Source of the DNA: Mnemiopsis leidyi | Lineage: Eukaryota; Ctenophora; Tentaculata; Lobata; Bolinopsidae | Length of the DNA: 61,149 nt | Assembly (NCBI GenBank): GCA_000226015.1 | Contig: JH153709.1 | Location: 173,629-234,777, forward strand | Direction: 5' to 3' | Shown: positions 57,501-61,149 of the stretch, piece after piece | Layout: every line of letters begins with the position of its first letter | Numbering within the stretch: the stretch's first letter is position 1 | Made by a program: the position numbers and the translations under genes | Notes under the pieces: generated by a model | Database searches by the model: none | Told to the model about the DNA's origin: nothing | What the model saw: the letters and a program-made list of their open reading frames with translations, nothing else

Positions 57501-59895
57501 TCCTGATCTTAAAACCGTAAGCAAAATGCAGGCAAAGCAAACACGCATTCATGATGAAATATTGCCCCGGGATTTGTCGATGCTTATAAAGCGTGTAATT
57601 CATTAATTATAAAATTTTTTTACAAAACTTGTTTATTAAGAAAGACGTACAAAAATTTGTATTTTTTCCTTAATACCGACTGGCTCCACATCATTTCCAC
57701 TACCCTACATTTAACTTTCATTTTATATTCAAGTACATTTGCAAGCAAAACGTTTTCCTCGATAGCGGAGCCAATAAGGAACTAAGTTACGTTACATCGT
57801 GCATGTAAAACATAGAGGTAGGAGACTATCTGGATTTAAATGTTAAAGTACGAATTATTCTTAAGTTAAATAAGAAATGAGAAGTATAGGTTTGAACTTT
57901 GACCTCCAGTTGTCTTACAAAGCTGGACCTTTAACTAATGACACTGCCAATCCCAGCGGCTGCTCATAAAAACTTGACAAGTTCAATTAATCAACGGTTT
58001 ATTTATCTTTATCGTAGATAAGTGATAAGGACAGTTATTTTATTTCTTGCTAATAGTTACGAAATGCCAGTACCGTGTTATAAAGCGCTGAATTTTACCA
58101 GTATACTAGGTCCTTAGACCCTAGCTAGACGGAACGTATCGGATCACGTGTCGCAGCACATAGCGCGGCATGTGCCGTCTAGTTAGGATCATGTTCCCCC
58201 GGTACGTATCCCGGCATGTGCCGTCTAGTTAGGATCATGTTCCGCGACACGTGACACGGAACATGATGTGCCACCTGATCTCGACCTCATTTTCATTCAA
58301 CTGTGGCATAAATTTAGGCTGACAAGATTTTGATTAGTTGTCTGAAAATTGTTTCAATACTGCATATATAATATATGCTTTTCTGGATCGGGGTAGACTG
58401 GGAAAGTTGAGGATCTTCATAAGTGTCTCCGGTGCAGCACATTATGGAAATCCTGTAAGAAACTTCTGCAGCTGATCCGGAGCAGTTTCTACTACGCAGA
58501 GATAAAATTTTCCTGAAGAGTTCAAACTTTTGGGAAGGAGACTGCCAGAGCCAAGCACATGTACTACGACAAGTTTGTGAAGTTCTACAATCTACAGAAT
58601 ATCCGCGGAAATCCGTGAGAAGATATATCATTATCACTCCATCCTTTTCTGTTCTGTGGCCGGCGACTATATCGAATCTGCAAAGAAGCTAGCCCTCACC
58701 CGCAGATATTTAGCAACTGATGACGATTTCAATGCTCTGGCGAACCTGTTCAAAGTTGGACATTGTACTTTCAGAAGCATCATCTGTGAGGTGGTCAAGT
58801 TCCCGTCGACGGAGGAGGATTTCTACAAGCCTGATATTTGCTAAAAAATATAATTGGTAGTTGCAACATTGCTACAAGTACATTGGACACTTGATCCAAT
58901 AGCGCATGTGCTGCGGAACATGTCACGTCTAGTTAGGACGTGTGCTGGGTCACGTGTCGCGGCACATATCGCGGTATGTGCTGTCTAGTTAGAACAGGTG
59001 ACGCGATACGTACCTTGGATGTACCGTCTAGTTAGGACAGGTGACGCGATACGTGCCGCGACACGTGATCCGATACGTGCCGTCTAGTTAGGGTCTAACT
59101 TTCAGTTGTAGATTACATATTTCGCCAGATAAAGCATCTTAAACATGTTTTATTGGCACATGAACACCAAGGCATATCTATGTTCTACGCAGTTCAATAG
59201 AGCGTATCGAATGTAAGATGTATGCAGCTGCAGCACAAACTGCATGATGCCCTCAAATGTTACACTACTAAGATAGTCAAAACTATTGATCCGAGAATCT
59301 GAGATTGGTATTACTAAAATGGGCGGCCCAATTATGTACTTTAGGGTGTTGGGACTTAGCAAATTTATTTCTTAAAATACGGGATTAAGCTACATATAAC
59401 TTAACAGTCCGATCGATACCCCAAATTATTAAAGTTCGGTGAAGACATTAATAGACTTGAACAGTAATCAGGATATGCATTAGAAGTTTAGCTGCTCAAA
59501 GACACTGTTTTAAGTAAATCACAATGTACAATGTACTATATACATTCACGTGCATTAGCTAAGTATCTTTAATGACGAAAATTCAGAAGAAATATTGGGT
59601 TGATTAAAACGGTAATTGATATTCTTGACAGCAAGGGATTACGGCATCTATTGCTAATGACTTTTAATGTTACAAAATGTCACCGTTACACTAACCTCAC
59701 TGTTACACTCACTGTTACACTCACTGTTACACTCACTGTTACACTAATCTCACTGTTACACTCACTGCTAAATTATACACTAGTCACTAACCTCTCTTGA
59801 CGGAGTGCGTTTTCCAACATCTTGATGCGCTTGACGAGACACTGCATCATGTTCTGATGTCCCTCACGTTCTCCTTGCAGGAAGGAAATCTGGGC
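45591..59895 (-). CDS. STRN: Striatin (STRIPAK scaffold, PP2A B''' subunit); first coding exon not seen
   Basis: Striatins bridge PP2A to GCKIII kinases, MOB4 and STRIP in STRIPAK. Exons on the minus strand: 59895-59792, 56652-56518, 56209-56025, 55905-55823, 54761-54619, 54492-54368, 54228-54131, 53909-53843, 50213-50109, 49725-49640, 49460-49285, 49012-48837, 48612-48292, 48004-47805, 46560-46349, 46030-45873, 45689-45591 (stop TGA). Order of parts: coiled coil (AQISFLQGER, VKRIKMLENAL), LLLKQYLTEVGS, acidic stretch with LRAFDFMDDEEE, LGELAGIQV before the WD propeller, then WD repeats (RAHFDCVRQLCFSPDR, TFRGHSGPVLC, LRGHEEAVWG, THIEAVTSVTIDPSG, GHDCSLRIWN, KKFDEAILTVAFHPS). All phases match except one apparent single-base shift in exon 48004-47805. 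The N-terminal LPG...HEWAR segment must lie in an exon right of 60195. Exon 48612-48292 is an in-frame insert in the propeller. Confidence 0.92.
46754..47793. repeat. 21-bp minisatellite, each unit with TGACGTCA (contains gap)
   Basis: Units AATGACGTCACACTCTAAAA plus C; about 9 copies lie before and about 12 after a 613-N gap, with small indels on the right side. Each carries the full CRE palindrome TGACGTCA. The array lies in the striatin intron and begins about 6 nt past the donor of exon 48004-47805. Confidence 0.96.
46936..47548. other. Assembly gap (613 N)
   Basis: An N run inside the 21-bp array, probably hiding more copies. Confidence 0.99.
50217..50430 (-). repeat. 33-bp minisatellite abutting a striatin splice acceptor, about 6 copies
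   Basis: Units GAATCTACCGTCTTTAGGTG plus ACACTTCTACTTA (+ strand), period 33 bp. On the minus strand each copy has GACGGTAGATTCTA-AG, close to the GGTAGATTCTAG that serves as acceptor of striatin exon 50213-50109. Confidence 0.9.
50431..53842. other. Long striatin intron, no gene seen
   Basis: No convincing coding sequence. It contains a G-run (about 51481-51492) and a (GA)n tract (53158-53190). A second, internal promoter could lie here (see findings), but nothing proves it. Confidence 0.45.
53158..53190. repeat. (GA)n microsatellite
   Basis: A pure GA run of about 30 bp in the striatin intron. Confidence 0.95.
55495..55590. repeat. Tandem repeat built on the palindrome GTGCAC
   Basis: Three copies of GTGCAGTGTGCACGTATC, two followed by TAGTGATTATAAGTTGC; ATCACTAGATACGTGCAGTG at the left forms an inverted partner. 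It lies in a striatin intron. Confidence 0.8.
56653..58116. other. Striatin intron left of the transposon
   Basis: No exon is needed by phase. A GC-rich patch with GCGCGCGGG (about 57205-57240) is present. No gene is supported. Confidence 0.4.
58117..59095. mobile_element. PIF/Harbinger-like DNA transposon, non-autonomous, with long inverted repeats
   Basis: The left end GACCCTAGCTAGACGGAACG and the complement of the right end GACCCTAACTAGACGGCACG continue to match through TATCGGATCACGTGTCGC, about 40 bp with few differences. Subterminal copies of GTGCCGTCTAGTTAGGA repeat near both ends. Flanks are TTA on the left and TAA on the right, near the TWA target of PIF/Harbinger. A transposase remnant lies inside. 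It sits in a striatin intron. Confidence 0.75.
58656..58844 (+). pseudogene. PIF/Harbinger transposase remnant
   Basis: A short frame reads KKLALTRRYLATDDDF then NALANLFKVGH, matching the conserved RLA-x-TLRYLATG-x-F-x-x-L-x-x-x-F-x-x-G segment ahead of the DDE core in PIF/Harbinger transposases. It stops about 25 residues later, without the DDE catalytic part, so it cannot be active. Confidence 0.7.
59684..59775. repeat. 12-bp repeat (ACTGTTACACTC)n
   Basis: About 6 imperfect copies, ending about 15 bp from a striatin donor site at 59791. Confidence 0.9.
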
Positions 59896-60195
59896 CTGGT
59901 AAGGAAACTTTTAGTACTGATAACAACAAGCAGGAAGGAAATCTGGGCCTGGTAAGGAAACTTTTAGTACTGATAACAACAAGCAGGAAGGAAATCTGGG
60001 CCTGGTAAGGAAACTTTTAGTACTGATAACAACAAGCAAGAAGGAAATCTGGGCCTGGTAAGGAAACTTTTAGTATTGATAACAACAAGCAGGAAGGAAA
60101 TCTGGGCCTGGTAAGGAAACTTTTAGTATTGATAACAACAAGCAGGAAGGAAATCTGGGCCTGGTAAGGAAACTTTTAGTACTGATAACAACAAG
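59878..60195 (-). repeat. 53-bp repeat carrying copies of a striatin splice acceptor and exon start
   Basis: Six copies at 59878, 59931, 59984, 60037, 60090 and 60143. On the minus strand each contains TTTCCTTACCAG followed by GCCCAGATTTCCTTCCTG, the acceptor and first 18 bp of the coiled-coil exon 59895-59792. The copy nearest the exon is the one read in phase. Confidence 0.95.
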
Positions 60196-61128
60196 CACTG
60201 AGCTCACAGACTGAGCTTTTTATTGATGAACAAATGTTAAAAAAGATCAGAATTAAGATAACTAAAGATGATGGACATAATATCAAGTTTGTCCTTGACC
60301 AACTGGTCAAGTGAAGGTTGTGATACTAGCACGGGTTATTGTCTCCATCCTTTAATTTACTATTAGGTACTTTTGCGGAAATTTATAAGGTGGGACAGTG
60401 TACGGTAACACTTGTGTATCTTGATATCTGTGTAACAACTTGTTCAAAAATTCGAAACACGGGAAACACTTAGAACAATGCACTATCCAGGTTTCTTCTC
60501 ACATAGCCGTGCATGTCTCAAGTGCAATTATCATACAATATTGTACAGTTTTGGTGCTTTGTGAATTAGTACTTTGTAAATTGATGCTCGTTCGTTAGAC
60601 GATGGTGAAAGTAATCTCAAATACAAGTCGTGTATACAATAATATAAGTACAGTGTGGAATGTGTATACCGGGTACATTGTACAACATAACACCGATTTA
60701 TATTTAGCTAATCATATTGTCTAAGATAATGATCACATCTTGTCCGCTGAATTTATACAATAAGGACAAGCTGCATAATTTACAAATAACCTATAATTTA
60801 GACAATTATGTTCGTCACACCAAAAAATATAAACGCGCATTTTTCAGAAGTTTAGAAATTTTAAGTAGGTGAGAGGGGCGTTGTTTAGCACTTAATTTAG
60901 AAATCTTGCTCATTTTCTTTGTTTTTTACTAATCGAGTTATAACCTGAGAAACTTCAATGAGCTCCTAGACGAAGGTAAAATCACTTTGAAAGAATGATG
61001 ATTATATTGTACTGCCGAGCTGTTTTACTGACGTACTGACAAACGTACTGACAAATAAGTATGAAGTGTCGCGACGTGTGGCAGCTTCTCTCTTGTCGTC
61101 TGTCAACACTCAACCACTTCAGATACAC
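60196..61128. other. Right-hand end, probably striatin first intron
   Basis: The striatin N-terminal exon should lie upstream on the minus strand, but I found no frame with its expected content here. Confidence 0.4.
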
Positions 61129-61149
61129 ACTCGTGCTCTCTCTCTCTCT
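61129..61149. repeat. (CT)n microsatellite at window end
   Basis: A TCTC run truncated by the window edge. Confidence 0.85.

Noticed and set aside
58314..58637. 107-codon minus-strand frame in the Harbinger-like element
   Set aside because: The transposase signature is on the + strand; this frame shows no recognisable motif.

Overview
The window is animal nuclear DNA: AT-rich, with GT-AG introns throughout, many minisatellites and two assembly gaps (21583-22036, 46936-47548). A classical transmembrane cadherin, a striatin, a class A GPCR and secreted C-type-lectin proteins together point to a metazoan. I cannot fix the lineage. The signs of possible spliced-leader trans-splicing would fit a hydrozoan or another early-branching invertebrate, but that is inference.

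Left part (2861-23626, + strand): 16 exons of the 3' part of a cadherin. They encode several extracellular cadherin repeats, an RRKR processing site, one membrane helix and a tail of about 340 residues. The 5' exons are not visible. The 7.7 kb intron 4951-12651 holds three intronless, antisense paralogues, each a secreted protein with two C-type lectin domains. A 24-bp minisatellite of about 800 bp follows the cadherin stop codon.

Middle (25952-31251, + strand): a COMMD3-like gene whose 4.4 kb last intron holds an antisense two-exon class A GPCR. Next come minus-strand housekeeping genes: SARNP (33180-34097), WDR4 (34574-36077), RFC4 (36571-37629) and FAM32A (40086-40433). SARNP, WDR4 and RFC4 lie head to tail with spacers of about 480 bp. 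Almost every start codon in the window lies 1-15 nt after a 3' splice-site-like AG, which suggests 5'-UTR introns or trans-splicing.

31.2-45.5 kb is largely intergenic and holds most of the transposon debris: a LINE fragment, a decayed mobile-element ORF, a short inverted-repeat element around telomere-like sequence, a GC-rich TTAA-flanked element with perfect 15-bp inverted termini, and foldback sequences.

Right part (59895-45591, - strand): 17 exons of striatin, the B'''-type PP2A regulatory subunit and scaffold of STRIPAK. They run from the coiled coil to the C-terminal WD repeat; the first coding exon lies beyond the window or was not found. A PIF/Harbinger-like element with long inverted repeats sits in one intron.

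The most unusual signal is that at least six exon-intron junctions in two unrelated genes are overlapped by tandem minisatellites. The repeats copy the splice acceptor (or, once, the donor) several times, giving ladders of decoy sites. Most decoys would shift the frame or reach a stop.
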